DNA of 64,000 nt from Taxillus chinensis (taxonomy: Eukaryota > Streptophyta > Magnoliopsida > Santalales > Loranthaceae): contig CM042086.1 of NCBI GenBank assembly GCA_023512835.1, positions 10,417,559 to 10,481,558 on the forward strand, in the 5' to 3' direction. The notes below the pieces were generated by a model that was given only the letters and a program-made list of their open reading frames with translations, did not search any database and was not told the DNA's origin. Below, one piece after another: positions 1-11,545 of the stretch; the stretch's first letter is position 1, and every line of letters starts with the position of its first letter. The translations under genes and the position numbers were made by a program.

Positions 1-2335
1 ACTGACTGACCGAGCGATGAGCAGAGGACAACTGGTCTGGTCTGGTCCGGTCTGGTCTCAGTGTCTCCTCATCAATCCCAACAAACTGATCATCATGTTT
101 TGTTTTTATTACTGTGGGCATGCATGGGTGTGCGCGTGATATATTTATTGAAACTACACTGTATTTATATCTAATTTTATATTTAAATTGTAATTTTTTA
201 AAAAAATATTTCTATTGAGACTTATTATTCTTTTCTTATTTTTTATATGAATATTATTTTCTATGGAACATTCTGTCAGCTTCGCAATTGAATATTGATT
301 TTGATTTTTTTAAAACTAAATGGCCATTTAGTTTTAAAAAATTTAAAATATTGATTTTGAATTTTTTAAAACTAAATGGCTGCTATATCATTTTATTTGC
401 AAAAAAACTTTGAAGATAAAAAGTTGTTTTTTTGTTTTTCTCTTTAGATATAAAGAGGAGTTTTTCAAAAAATGCTGTTTAAAATTCATTATAAAATTAA
501 ATCAACAGCTTTAGAAGCACACATGATTGTAAATAGTAAAAATTACCGGGAAAATGTGAGCTAAACGATGTATTGCTCTTTATTTAAATTTAAATTTTTT
601 ACACGTTAATTTAATATTCAATTACATCTTTAGCTAGCTTGAACTAGATAAGTAATTGATTATTCTTAACTTGAACTGGAGGATATTCTTTTTTGGATTA
701 TTTAGGTAATGGCTTTTTCAAAATAAATTTGGTGGATGTTTTTGTGGGAGTTTTAGCTAATATATTCTTGTGTAATATGTAAAATTTTATATGACAAATA
801 TCACCTTAACAATTGATTTTTCAAACTAATCTCAACATATTACTAAAATATCAAAAAATATTACGATATTAATAAAGTACATGTCATTATCGTATCCAAT
901 TTCATATTAGTGTGTAAGCTTTTATACTATGTTCAAAGTTTGAACCTCATAGGTAAGCATACTTAATGTCAAACCTATAATTCATCATGGGGCACATAAG
1001 TGATAGAGAGAGTGTGAGAAATAATATATGTTTAAGTTGGTTATATTTAATCTTGCATGGCTACAATATCAATAAAGATACATGCTCACTGGTAGGTAGC
1101 ATGTATGATGAAAGTAATCAAAACCTAATTTGGAGTATGATGAAATGTCAAGTGGGGTGTCATCAAATTTGATCTACAAACATTGAATCCTCCATGCATC
1201 AATCATAACGTCAATACTGAAATTAAATTATGATAATATATATATATTTTTTTTAAAGCAAGCATAAAATTTACAAGGGTGAAAGCAAAGAATTATAATA
1301 AAAACCATCTTATTAAAAGAGAAGCAATATCTAATAAGAGATAAAGAATAGTGTAAAAATGGAGGACATGTTCATCACCCTCATCTAAAAATCTTTCATT
1401 TATCATTTTATTTATTGGCTGTGCCAATCACCTAAATTTATGTGAAAAAGATAATGAATCTTAGTTTGAGATTTATAATGTTATAGTGCAATGTATGGAA
1501 ATAGTTAGAAGGATCTTAGGCATAAAGATAAAAATTTTATTTTTTAAGAAATGACATCCAACAAAAACACAAATATTAATTATTTAAATGAATAAGAGAA
1601 AAAGACAGTGTGATTTTTTTGTTATCTTAATCCTCGCTTTTAATTGTAACTTATAATATTTAAATTTAAATATTATAGGAAATTTTAAGTTATTTTTAAA
1701 GTTTTCAAAAACCATTTTTTGCAAAACTTAAATATAATTTTAACAAATATGCCACTTAGGCTACACCTAAAAATATTTCAAATCACTGCTGACGATAAAA
1801 TGATTTGAATATTATAAAACAGTGGATAACGTAGTTATATTATTATTGTTATTTGCCTACAAAATAAAAGTATGACGGAAAAAGAGAAGGAGAAGAAAGA
1901 ACTTGAATATTCAAGTTCGATTAAAGTAATTAATAAATACATTTGAATTCGACTCCATTTGTTTACAAGTAATGTTAAATTTGATTCAATAAATAATCTA
2001 TTTACAAGTGTCGGTCTTATCATAATTTAATCAAAAACTAGCACGAAAGTCGTATGTAACGGCAGCATTGATCAAATTTAAAAATGGTCGACAAGATTGG
2101 GTTGGGGTTACCGCAGGGTTAATAGAATAATAGTAAATCAGGCCAGCGGTGCTCGTCGTCCGATCCAGACGTCATCCCACGCGGCATATCCTGAGTGGAC
2201 ATTTTAAGTCTTACATCACCAATTAGGTAGGCCGACTGCTTCCTAAACGGAGCGTTTGGTCAATTTGACAACCTACAAAGAGAGAGAAAGGGAGGAGGTG
2301 TGGCCTGTCCTGTGGGATAGAGAGAGACAGCAGGG
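1..2335. other. AT-rich intergenic DNA
   Basis: No gene is supported here. The sequence is strongly AT-rich with stops in all frames; the longest open frames (about 60 codons) show no recognisable family. It holds a perfect 36-bp palindrome at 306-341 and a diverged direct repeat (291-323 and 347-380), listed separately. The final 300 bases become GC-richer and probably contain the promoter of the SWIB gene that starts at 2494. Confidence 0.7.
306..341. repeat. 36-bp perfect palindrome
   Basis: Two 18-base arms meet without a spacer at TGG/CCA (centre 323/324), reading T-run, AAAACTAAATGG, then its exact complement. The left arm together with its upstream flank (291-323) recurs as a diverged direct copy at 347-380. 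This looks like the end of a degraded inverted-repeat element or a local fold-back duplication. Confidence 0.8.
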
Positions 2336-2348
2336 ACGAGGATAATAA

Positions 2349-2370
2349 GAGAGAGAGAGAGAGAGAGAGA

Positions 2371-2427
<57 letters not shown>

Positions 2428-2443
2428 TGAGAGGGGGGGGGGG
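2349..2443. repeat. (GA)n microsatellite with GTGT breaks and G-run
   Basis: About 85 bases of GA dinucleotides, interrupted twice by GTGTG, end in a run of 11 G (2433-2443). It lies 50 bases upstream of the SWIB start codon, so it is in the promoter or 5' leader. GA/CT repeats are binding sites of plant BPC/GAGA factors. Length is likely to vary between alleles. Confidence 0.9.
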
Positions 2444-2493
2444 TCCGTAAATTTCTAATAATATATGAAGGCAGGTCTACGACTGCAACAACA

Positions 2494-5400
2494 ATGGTGT
2501 CTGACCAGCAAATTGCCGAAGCCCTAGGGTCCCTCCTCCGCGATTCCAATCCCAACGCCTTCTCCTCCTTAAACGACGTCGTCAACCGTCTCCAATCCAA
2601 CCTAGGGATTGACCTCTCCCACAAGGTCGACTTCATCGGCAACCAGATCCAGCTCCTTTTCCGATCCCAACCGCCGCCCCTTCCTCCTCCGCCGCCGCCG
2701 CAGCAGCAGCAACCGCACCAACAGCCGAAACCACAACCCATCCAGCACCCCCAACCACAGCCGCAACCGTCACCGCAGTCGATCCAGCCCCCCCAGCAGC
2801 CACCTCCCAAAGACCATTTTGCCCTTCACCAGAACCCCAATTTCCCAACTACCGCCAGCCCCTCCCAGGTCTCTCCTAATTTCGCTGCGCCTGTCCCGAA
2901 CCCTAGCCCGGCCGCTCAAAATGTCTCCGCCGCCGCCGCCACTCCAGTCTCACCGAAACAAGGGTTGGGTTTTGCCCCTTTTTCATGTTTCAGCTTTTGG
3001 TTTTAATGCTGGATTTGATTGCTCGAGGGCTAGCTATTACTCTATTGGATTTGTGTTTTTTATGGCAATAGTAATTAGTAATACTAATAGTAATTTGTTA
3101 AGTATATATCGTTTCAGTTGTTCTGTGCATATGTAGTTGGCTGTGTGCGTGCTTTCCTATGTTGTGTTATGAAGTGCAGTACTAATTCTCACTTTATGCA
3201 GTGTTTATTTGCCCGCAGAACTTAAAATTTATCTTTGCTGTAATTTTATATATATAGATATTCACTGCGAAAGAAAATACAATTGAACTATTGCTTTTCT
3301 GTGATTGCGGCTTTTCTACATAGTATTTCCTCTTAGGAATTATGAAATATGTCAGAAAATAGTTCCATGTCTTCTTGTGCGATGGTCACTGAATTCCTGA
3401 AATATATTTAGTGGAAAACATTTCTTTGCCACCCATTTATGGCGTGAACTTTCTAGATTTTTTTAATGTTCTATATTACGAACATTTTCATTCTTTATTT
3501 AGTCATAGATTTTCTTTTGAAATGCATCCCCATTTATTATATGGAATTAATATCAAGATTTTCATCACTTTATAATCCATATATCTGTATGTTTTGTTAT
3601 GTATATATAACCTGAATGTTTTGGTGTATGGCAACACTTTTAAGTAATAATGTTGGGTTACTTGATTTTATCTGGTTCTCAATGGTCCTTGGATAGTTGT
3701 GATGATATTATCTGTTCCAAAACTTAGTTACTTCTAAATGAAGTGGTAGAACGTGCTACCTCAACCCACCTCACATGTACGAGGTGGTGGGCGCCTGTTC
3801 CAATATGGGGATCCTCCGAGGCAGCTGAGCCCAAACCATGACTTCTAGGTTGGAACTAGTGAGAAAATTAATTTGGGTTTATTAGAAACTTGAATTTGCA
3901 GATTACCCCACCAATACAAAGTCGAACAGGGAAAAAGATTCATGTATTACATTATACATACATCAAATTTGAGTGTCTTAACTGTACAGTTATAGAAAAA
4001 TTTTAAATACCATTTTCTTTTGAAGAAAACCAAAGTTCTTGGTCCATGTATTCCGGATCAGAAATGCTTTCTTTTGCTGTTTCTCTTCTTTTGTGGGCCT
4101 TCAATGCTTTTTGTCACAATATGCAATAACATGTCTTGGATGGTAATAGTACTGTTTTCTTAATCATATCATTGCAGTGCAAAGAGAAAAGGTGGACCAG
4201 GGGGTCTAAACAAGCTTTGTGGTGTTTCACCTGAACTTCAAGTCATTGTTGGCCAGCCAGCTCTGCCAAGGACTGAGGTTTAGACTTATAGACTAGCATT
4301 CCTCATCATTGTTTGTCAGCTTATTTATCATTTCTGAAATTTGCAAGTCTCTGTTATCTTTAATCAGATTGTTAGGCAGCTGTGGACTTACATAAGGAAG
4401 AACAATCTTCAGGATCCGAGTAACAAACGCAAAATAATTTGCAACGATGAGTTGCGTGTGGTTTTTGACACTGACTGCACAGACATGTTCAAGATGAATA
4501 AATTGCTTGCTAAGCATATTATTACTCTCGAGCCTTCAAGTATGTATCTTCCAAAAACCAAACATCTCCTCGTCTTCTCCTGCTTCAGCTATTATCTTGT
4601 ATATGCTATACAGACTGATTATGTAGAACTTGCAGAACAGTCAGGTCAACAGTCAAAGAAAACAAAGGTAGATGCGGAGCCAGCAACAAAAAGTACTGAT
4701 TTAGCCCCTTCTGTGATTATATCTGAAGCACTGGCAAATTTTTTGGGTACTGGCGGAAGGGAGATGCTTCAATCAGAAGTTTTGAGAAAAATATGGGAAT
4801 ACATAAAGGCCAACCACCTGGAGGTGGGCACTCAAGTTGATTGGAATCTAGAGTTTGAAAAAAGAAAATCAATTTGCAATGCAAATGATTCTTGACATGA
4901 CTCCAGCTTTATTTATTTATTTGTGACTTGTGATTTTTTTTTTCCAAAATGCAGTAATATTTACTATAGTCCTGAAACAATTTCTCAATGTCTGTCCCGA
5001 TTCAGTACATAGTGGGTGTTTTGGTAGGGAATAACCTTGACACATACACTTTATATTCTTTCATTATTTACAAGCTTTTATAGAATATCCAAGTTGCAGT
5101 TGCTTCTATTGATGCAGCAATCGTTTGCCTTTTCTTTTGTGGCTCGTTTTAGGAACATGATAGAATACATGGAGTGCTTATCATTCACTTTAAAGCCTCC
5201 TTTTTTTTTTTTTTTTTTTTTCGGGCTGATTTATGCATACTGAACGCATTATCAATGTTTTGCAATATGAAATAGATTAAAGTCATCTCTCCCAGCAGCA
5301 AAAAATGTTTTCACTGTCAGTCTGTTATACACTTTATTTAGAGTTCGTCAAATAGACAATAAAATCATCAGAACATGTACCATATGATTTGTAATGAGGT

Positions 5401-5907
5401 TAGGATGAGAATGACTAGAAGATGGGGGGTCCATGGTAGTAGTGAAGGACTACCATTTGTAAAATAAGCAATGAACATCCATCGCGTTCTCTTTCTTGTT
5501 TCTTCATGCTCTTATGACCTTGCTTGCAATTACGTAATGCTACTGGCTTAACTTGCCACGCTCCATGTGACTAAGTGAACTAATAAATTGTCCTTTCATG
5601 ATAGCCTTGATAATTTCATGATTGTTTTTTTGAAATTGCTCATTTTGTGCTCCAAGTTTAATTTTTATTTTTTGACAAATTATTACGTGTCAACTAGGTT
5701 CTTTTTTCTTTGCCCCCATCAATTGATTGAGTTATGGGAGAACGATATGCGGATTGATTGAACTTCTTTTTAATACTTCAGGATCCCCTGAACCAAATGG
5801 TGATAGTTTGTGATGCCAAGCTTCGAGAGCTTTTGGGTTGTGAAAGCATTTCTGCACTGGGGATATCTGAAATGCTGGCTCGCCATCATCTGTTTAAGAT
5901 ATCATGA
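2494..5907 (+). CDS. Double SWIB/MDM2-domain protein (UAF30-like)
   Basis: Five exons (2494-2963, 4178-4277, 4368-4539, 4636-4823, 5782-5907) join in frame to give 351 residues. Residues 1-60 look like a DEK-C type domain (ALGSLLRDSNPNAFSSLNDV). Residues 60-115 are a Pro/Gln-rich linker, and about 150-162 are basic (KRKGGPGG). Two SWIB/MDM2 folds follow: about 163-248, with GGLNKLCGVSPEL and RQLWTYIRKNNLQDPSNKR, and about 273-350, with LRKIWEYIKANHLEDPLNQM. SWIB domains occur in SWI/SNF subunits and in yeast Uaf30 of the Pol I upstream activation factor, so a nuclear chromatin or transcription role is inferred. The start is the first ATG after the GA tract. All introns are GT-AG. Exon 1 is much richer in GC than the rest. 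The family is firm; the exact partner complex is unknown. Confidence 0.9.
3735..3855 (+). repeat. Possible tRNA-related SINE fragment in SWIB intron 1
   Basis: This is a GC-richer island in an AT-rich intron. It begins with an A-box-like AGTGGTAGAACGTGCTACC, followed by a hairpin in which CCACCTC pairs with GAGGTGG around 3765-3790, and a weak B-box-like CTGTTCCAATATGGG. It ends in GAGCCCAAACC. I see no clear target-site duplication or A tail, so the assignment is tentative. Confidence 0.35.
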
Positions 5908-6020
5908 TTGGGTCTTGTCGGCTGGTTAGTAACATAGTATAGTATATATATTCTATGAATTGCAGTTCTATGTTTTCCTTGGGATTATACCTATGATTCT
6001 ATGTTTAATTAAACACACAT

Positions 6021-6055
<35 letters not shown>

Positions 6056-6154
6056 GCGAATATATATCTAATATATATAACATAGTATAGTATATATATT
6101 CTATGAATTGCAGTTCGTCTGGGATTATAACTTTATATTTTTTTTTTTAAATAT

Positions 6155-6221
<67 letters not shown>

Positions 6222-8404
6222 GCGAATATATGATTGAAAACATCGTGTGTTTAACATCATCCGTTTAACATGTGTTTTGTGCATTATACCTATGATTGCA
6301 CATTCATTTGCTTATCTGTGATGTATCAGTATATTATATTTTACTGAAGCGAACATAGATATCCGATTCATGCAAACTAATTGCATGTTCTCTTCACACG
6401 CAGATGCCCTGGTCTTACTGCTAATCTGCTAGTTGAAAGTTTGTTTGGTTTTCGTTGCTTTGATTGCGGTGTTAGTGAATGCTGATCAGGGACTGATCCC
6501 ATGCTGTGGCTGGCCCTTAGATCTTGGAATTTCCGAAGGCGTCTTAGGTTTACGTAAATCGCTTGGGATCATCAAACGCCGACTGTAGGAATACACAAGA
6601 TATTGTAGAAGATGTTATTTAACCATTTCTTACCTCTGTCCTTGTAAAGATAATATTAACTGTGTAGGGGTCGGTCTCAGTCCCCGTGTTGGTTTCCGAT
6701 TTCAGACAGATGTGCAATAGGCAAGAATTGATATTTTCCAAGTTTATTGTATATACAGGGTTTATTTTAGGAAAAATAATATGACTTCAAGCGTGCCGTA
6801 CTATGCATGCCGCTGGATATGTTGCTGATTTCAGGATCCATTGATTTCTTTCTCGCATAAGCGTGGAATATGCTGTGTCCCAACAAAATAAAACGCATGT
6901 TTTGAGGCTGAGAAGGTGGATGTTAATGGCCTAAAACGTGAATTTTCTTGTTTGGCTAAAACAGTATTATTTTTGAAAATTATGGGTTAAAATTAATTTT
7001 CAATTTATTGAATTTACTTTTTTTTCAAAAATAATAATATTTTTAAAAATATTATCTTATCAAACGGTAATCTTTATTTTTTGTGATTAAATATTTTGAA
7101 ATTGATTTTTGTTAGTAAATAATAATAATTTATGCATATCTAAATTTAATTACTCCCTTAATTGTCAAATATTGTATTTATTATTTAAAATTCGTCTGAT
7201 TTTAAATATAACATGTAAAAATTTATTTTAAAATATTAATTTTATAATATCATCAAATAATATTTTTCTTTTAAATTTCCACACCGTCAAATTATCGGAG
7301 TTGCTATATGAGAGCTGTTGGGGCTAATCCCAAAACTCTACCCCATCAACTAGCATACGAATAAAAACAAAAATATCAATTTGGCCCTTCTCCTCTACTC
7401 AATGGGCCAATTTTCCCCTCATATATATATATATATATATACCCTTTCAATTGAACACTTTGATTTGCCGTGTCAACTCGATGTGTCATTTTAAAAAAAA
7501 CTATTATTAGTAGCTAAATAACATGTATTAATTCGAGTAAATAATTAATTAAATTAAAAATAAAGCTGTGACGTGAGAAATCCGGAGGTCGAAGAAGCTG
7601 CTACCTGCTAGTGCTAGGCCAGCAACCCGGGCCCCAGGCTTGAGACAACATCAGTCAACGTCGGTACACGACGATGGTGTTGCTGGGGTTGGAGATGACG
7701 TTGATGACATGCATATGGCTGTGGCATGTCAGTTACAACACCCCATCTCAATTGTCTTTTTCTTTAATAAATGGCTTCTTAATAATGAAATATGGTATCG
7801 ATATACTCTTCTTTCATGCCGGATTAGATTCTTGGACGGATTGATTAATGATTTGTTGTGAACAATAATCACAATTGATTTCTACAGAAAGTGAATAAAA
7901 TTAAGTATAAGCTATAAGCTGCTTGTAAAAAACTAAAAAAAAAAAAATTAACTTATAAACATTGAGTATCTATAAACACTTAATAAGCTTGAGCAAATTA
8001 TCCATAAGCCTTATTACCATACCAGTTGATAGTAAGACTAATTAGAATTAATGTTTTTAATTTCAAAGCTCCTTCTATAATTATACAAATGAATGAAGGT
8101 TATTTTGTAAGGTGTTTTTAGAATTTATCTTTGAAATTTAGCTCATTTTAAAAATATGAAGTTTATTTTAGAAGTAGACTTTTATGGCTATTCACCCGTT
8201 TGCTGACTGTTAAATTAATGGTTAGCAAGTCAAAGTATATGCACACTGAGACTTGCAAGAATTTTTTTCCTTTTACAAGTTATCTTAAAGTTATTTTTAA
8301 GTAGGGAAAAAAAGTATAAATATTAATTTTTAAAATAAAAACATTAAATTTCATACCAAAAAAAAACTTAATGCTGATTAATTTAAACTCTATAATTAAT
8401 TTCA

Positions 8405-8441
<37 letters not shown>

Positions 8442-8740
8442 TATAAAACATTCCTATCCTCACATCTTTATTCACGGATAGATTGAAAAATAATAAAAAA
8501 GGAAAAATGGCGTTACTTATAAGATGTGTCTCTTCCCTTGAATAGAAAGGCTTAATGGGGTGACAAGTATACAAAAATCAAACAAATGTTTGATTTTTAT
8601 GGATATAAGATGAGTGAAATTTGACGGAATTTGAGCACGCGTAGGTAGACAAAACAAAAATAACAATTTTGTTTTTTGTTTTTTTTTTTTGTTTTTTTGT
8701 TTTTAAAACAAGTAAACAAAACAAAATTACCATATTAATC
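5908..8740. other. SWIB 3' region and intergenic DNA
   Basis: The SWIB 3' UTR probably runs to about 6.7-6.9 kb and may contain an intron (a CAG acceptor-like site lies just before 6404). It includes (TA)n tracts at 6028-6051 and 6162-6217 and a 38-bp direct repeat (5931-5968 and 6079-6116). From 6900 to 8740 the DNA is AT-rich with (TA)n at 7421-7440 and 8407-8436 and a T/G homopolymer-like stretch near 8670-8705. No gene is supported; a 73-codon frame at 7640-7861 looks like chance. Confidence 0.6.
5931..6116. repeat. 38-bp direct repeat pair flanking a (TA)n tract
   Basis: The same 38 bases (starting AACATAGTATAG and ending GAATTGCAGTTC) occur at 5931-5968 and 6079-6116. Shared pieces such as AAATGCGAATATAT (6052 and 6219) and GATTATACCTATGATT (5983 and 6284) show that the duplication extends around a second TA tract. 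This fits replication slippage or unequal exchange over the TA microsatellites in the 3' UTR of the SWIB gene. Confidence 0.85.
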
Positions 8741-9274
8741 GGCTACCGCCTACAACTACGCGCTGTTGCCTGAAACTCTCCACCCCTTAGCATTGCTGCT
8801 CCATCAAGCAAAAACGGATCCTCCTTCGTCTTCCTTCCATACATTCCTCGTCCGTCAGTTGAGACGTTTGAAAAACAGTCAATCCCTTCCTCGCCGCCCC
8901 CCACTCCCCCCATAGGCGGCGACCTCAATCTCTTCAATCTCCCATTTCTTGTTACTCTGTCTGCTGCTGCTGCTGCTACGCTTTATTCATTCAAACGTGT
9001 TTTCTCGTCACTTCTCAATAAACCTGATTGATCCCCAATCAATCAGTGGATGATTGATTCATCAATCTCTTACCGGGTCTTTTTTATTTTCTTGTTCCGT
9101 CGTGTCAGTTTTGATTGGAGGTAAAGAAAGATAAGAGATTGATAGACGCCTCCGCCCGCTGTGATTTTTGGACCTTTATTTTTCCTGGGTTCATTTTGTA
9201 CATATACATATAGATCTAAAATTTGATTTTTGGATCCGGTACTGGGTAGCCGACGGTTCGCTGACAAGGAGGAA

Positions 9275-11506
9275 ATGTCCAGTTATGTGGGTGTTTTGGT
9301 ATCTGATCAATGGCTTCAAAGCCAGTTCACTCAGGTTGAGCTTCGGAGTCTCATGTCCAAAGTAATTGTTCCCATCCCTTCTTCTTTGGTCATTTATAAG
9401 TTTGATGATTTGGGTTCTTGTTGGCTTCTCTAGTTAAGCTTGATTTAGATATCTGTAATCGTGTACATTTTGATTTGACAGCTTTTATGACAATCCATTA
9501 ATCCGTGTTTTGGCTCTCTCTCTCTCTCTCTCTCTCTCTTCCCTTTGGTGTTAGTTTATTGCAATAAAGAATCAAAATGGTACAGTTACAGTGGGAAATT
9601 TGCCGCCCGTAATGGTTAAGTTGAAGGCTTTCAAGCAGGTGTTCACCGAGGCGGAGATTGGGAGTCTCTTGGAAGAGAATGGTCTTCAGCCCGGCAATGA
9701 GATTGATTTTGAACTCTTCCTCAGGGTGAGGCATTGTATCGGCTGTAACTCATGTTTGTTTTGCGTTTCTCATGTTTTATTTTCCCTGGATTGCCAGAAT
9801 TACAAGTTTGAGAAATTACATTATTGATTTCTTCAAATTGGAATTAGAAACCTCTAAATTTATTCTCATACGGTATAATGGGTACTTGAGCATGTGAGAT
9901 GACTTTCTTTAAATTGGTTGGAGTTGTCAGGCATATTTGAACTTGCAATCTCGAACTTCTGGCAAAAAGGGTGCGGGTGCTTTTAGGCATTCCTCATCAT
10001 TCCTCAAGGCAACCACAACAACTCTTCTTCACACTATCAGTGAATCTGAGAGGGCGTCTTGTGTGGCTCATATCAACAGCTATCTGGGGGATGACCCGTT
10101 TCTGAGTAAATATCTTCCTTTAAATCCAGCGTCAAACGAGATATTTGATCTTGCAAAGGATGGAGTTCTTTTATGGTATTTAAGCAGAGATTATTATTTT
10201 TTGGGGTGCCCCTTTATTTTGTTTGTTGACACAAATAGATATTTTGTGATGCCAATGTGTTTGGAAACTTAATGCAGCAAGCTTATTAATGTTGCTGTCC
10301 CGGGAACAATAGATGAACGAGCTATCAACACAAAACGGGTTATTAATCCGTGGGAGAGGAATGAGAACCATACTCTTTGCCTCAACTCTGCAAAGGCTAT
10401 TGGCTGCACAGTTGTTAATATCGGCACACAAGACCTCGTTGAAGGAAGGGTAAGCTGACTGATTGAATTGTGCTAAAGATTATTTCGTCATGTTGTTTTT
10501 TAACTGACTCATTGTTTTATTCTGTTTAATTTGCAGCCTCATTTGGTGCTTAGTTTGATCTCTCAAATTATAAAGGTGGCGATTTAATTTTGAATTACAA
10601 AGTTATATAATATTATATCCTTATATTTCTAAAATGACCTACATAGATGAACATGTGTTCATGAGCACAGTAGTATAACAACGAAACTCACTTTTGTAAT
10701 ATTTATTTAAATATATATTGAAGAGAAATTGAAGTCGATTTTGTTGTGACAACTTCAGATCCAACTGTTAGCTGATCTTAACCTCAGAAAAACCCCACAG
10801 CTTGTTGAATTGGTTGATGATAGCAAGGTGATGAATTATTGGCTGAAGATTTTTTACATCTCTTTTGAAAATTGAAGTTGTTAGATTTTGCTTTTTTCTA
10901 TTTTCATGCCATAGACCAAAAACAGAAATACCATCTCATATTCTCCGTCACATTTTGCAGGATGTCGAAGAGCTCATGAGTTTACCCCCTGAGAAGGTTT
11001 TATTAAAGTGGATGAATTTCCACCTTAATAAAGGAGGCTATAAGAAACCTGTAACAAATTTTTCTGCAGATGTGAAGGTATCTGGCCACTGTTACTGAAG
11101 ATATTTATGTAGGCTTTATAAAAACGATTTGTTTCTTAATTATTATTTATCATCTTTGGAGGAATAAATGTCTCTGGCTTCTAAAGTTAGATGTCCTTAT
11201 ATTGCTTTGGATGGGTATTGAGTGCTATAGAGGATCCACATTTGCACATCAACTGCTCAATGTGATTTGTTGTTTTGGGTTTGTGTATCTGATTCCAATC
11301 CCTTCTAACAGGACATAACTTGTCTCTTCATTGTTATGGGAAGCATCAAGGAAACTAATTTTTCTTGGGTCATTTAAATCCAGGAGGCAGCTCCCTGGAC
11401 AGATTCTTATTTCTCTGAAATGATCTGCATCTTGACCACCCTGTATTAAAAATACAATTGGGTTCCTTGACCCACACTTTCATTTACCTTAATTTCTTGA
11501 ATCTTG

Positions 11507-11545
<39 letters not shown>

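Noticed and set aside
2223..2810. A 195-codon minus-strand frame over SWIB exon 1
   Set aside because: It consists of Gly/Cys/Trp repeats and a Ser-Leu run from the GA tract and is the complement of the Pro/Gln-rich coding region. It is a shadow.
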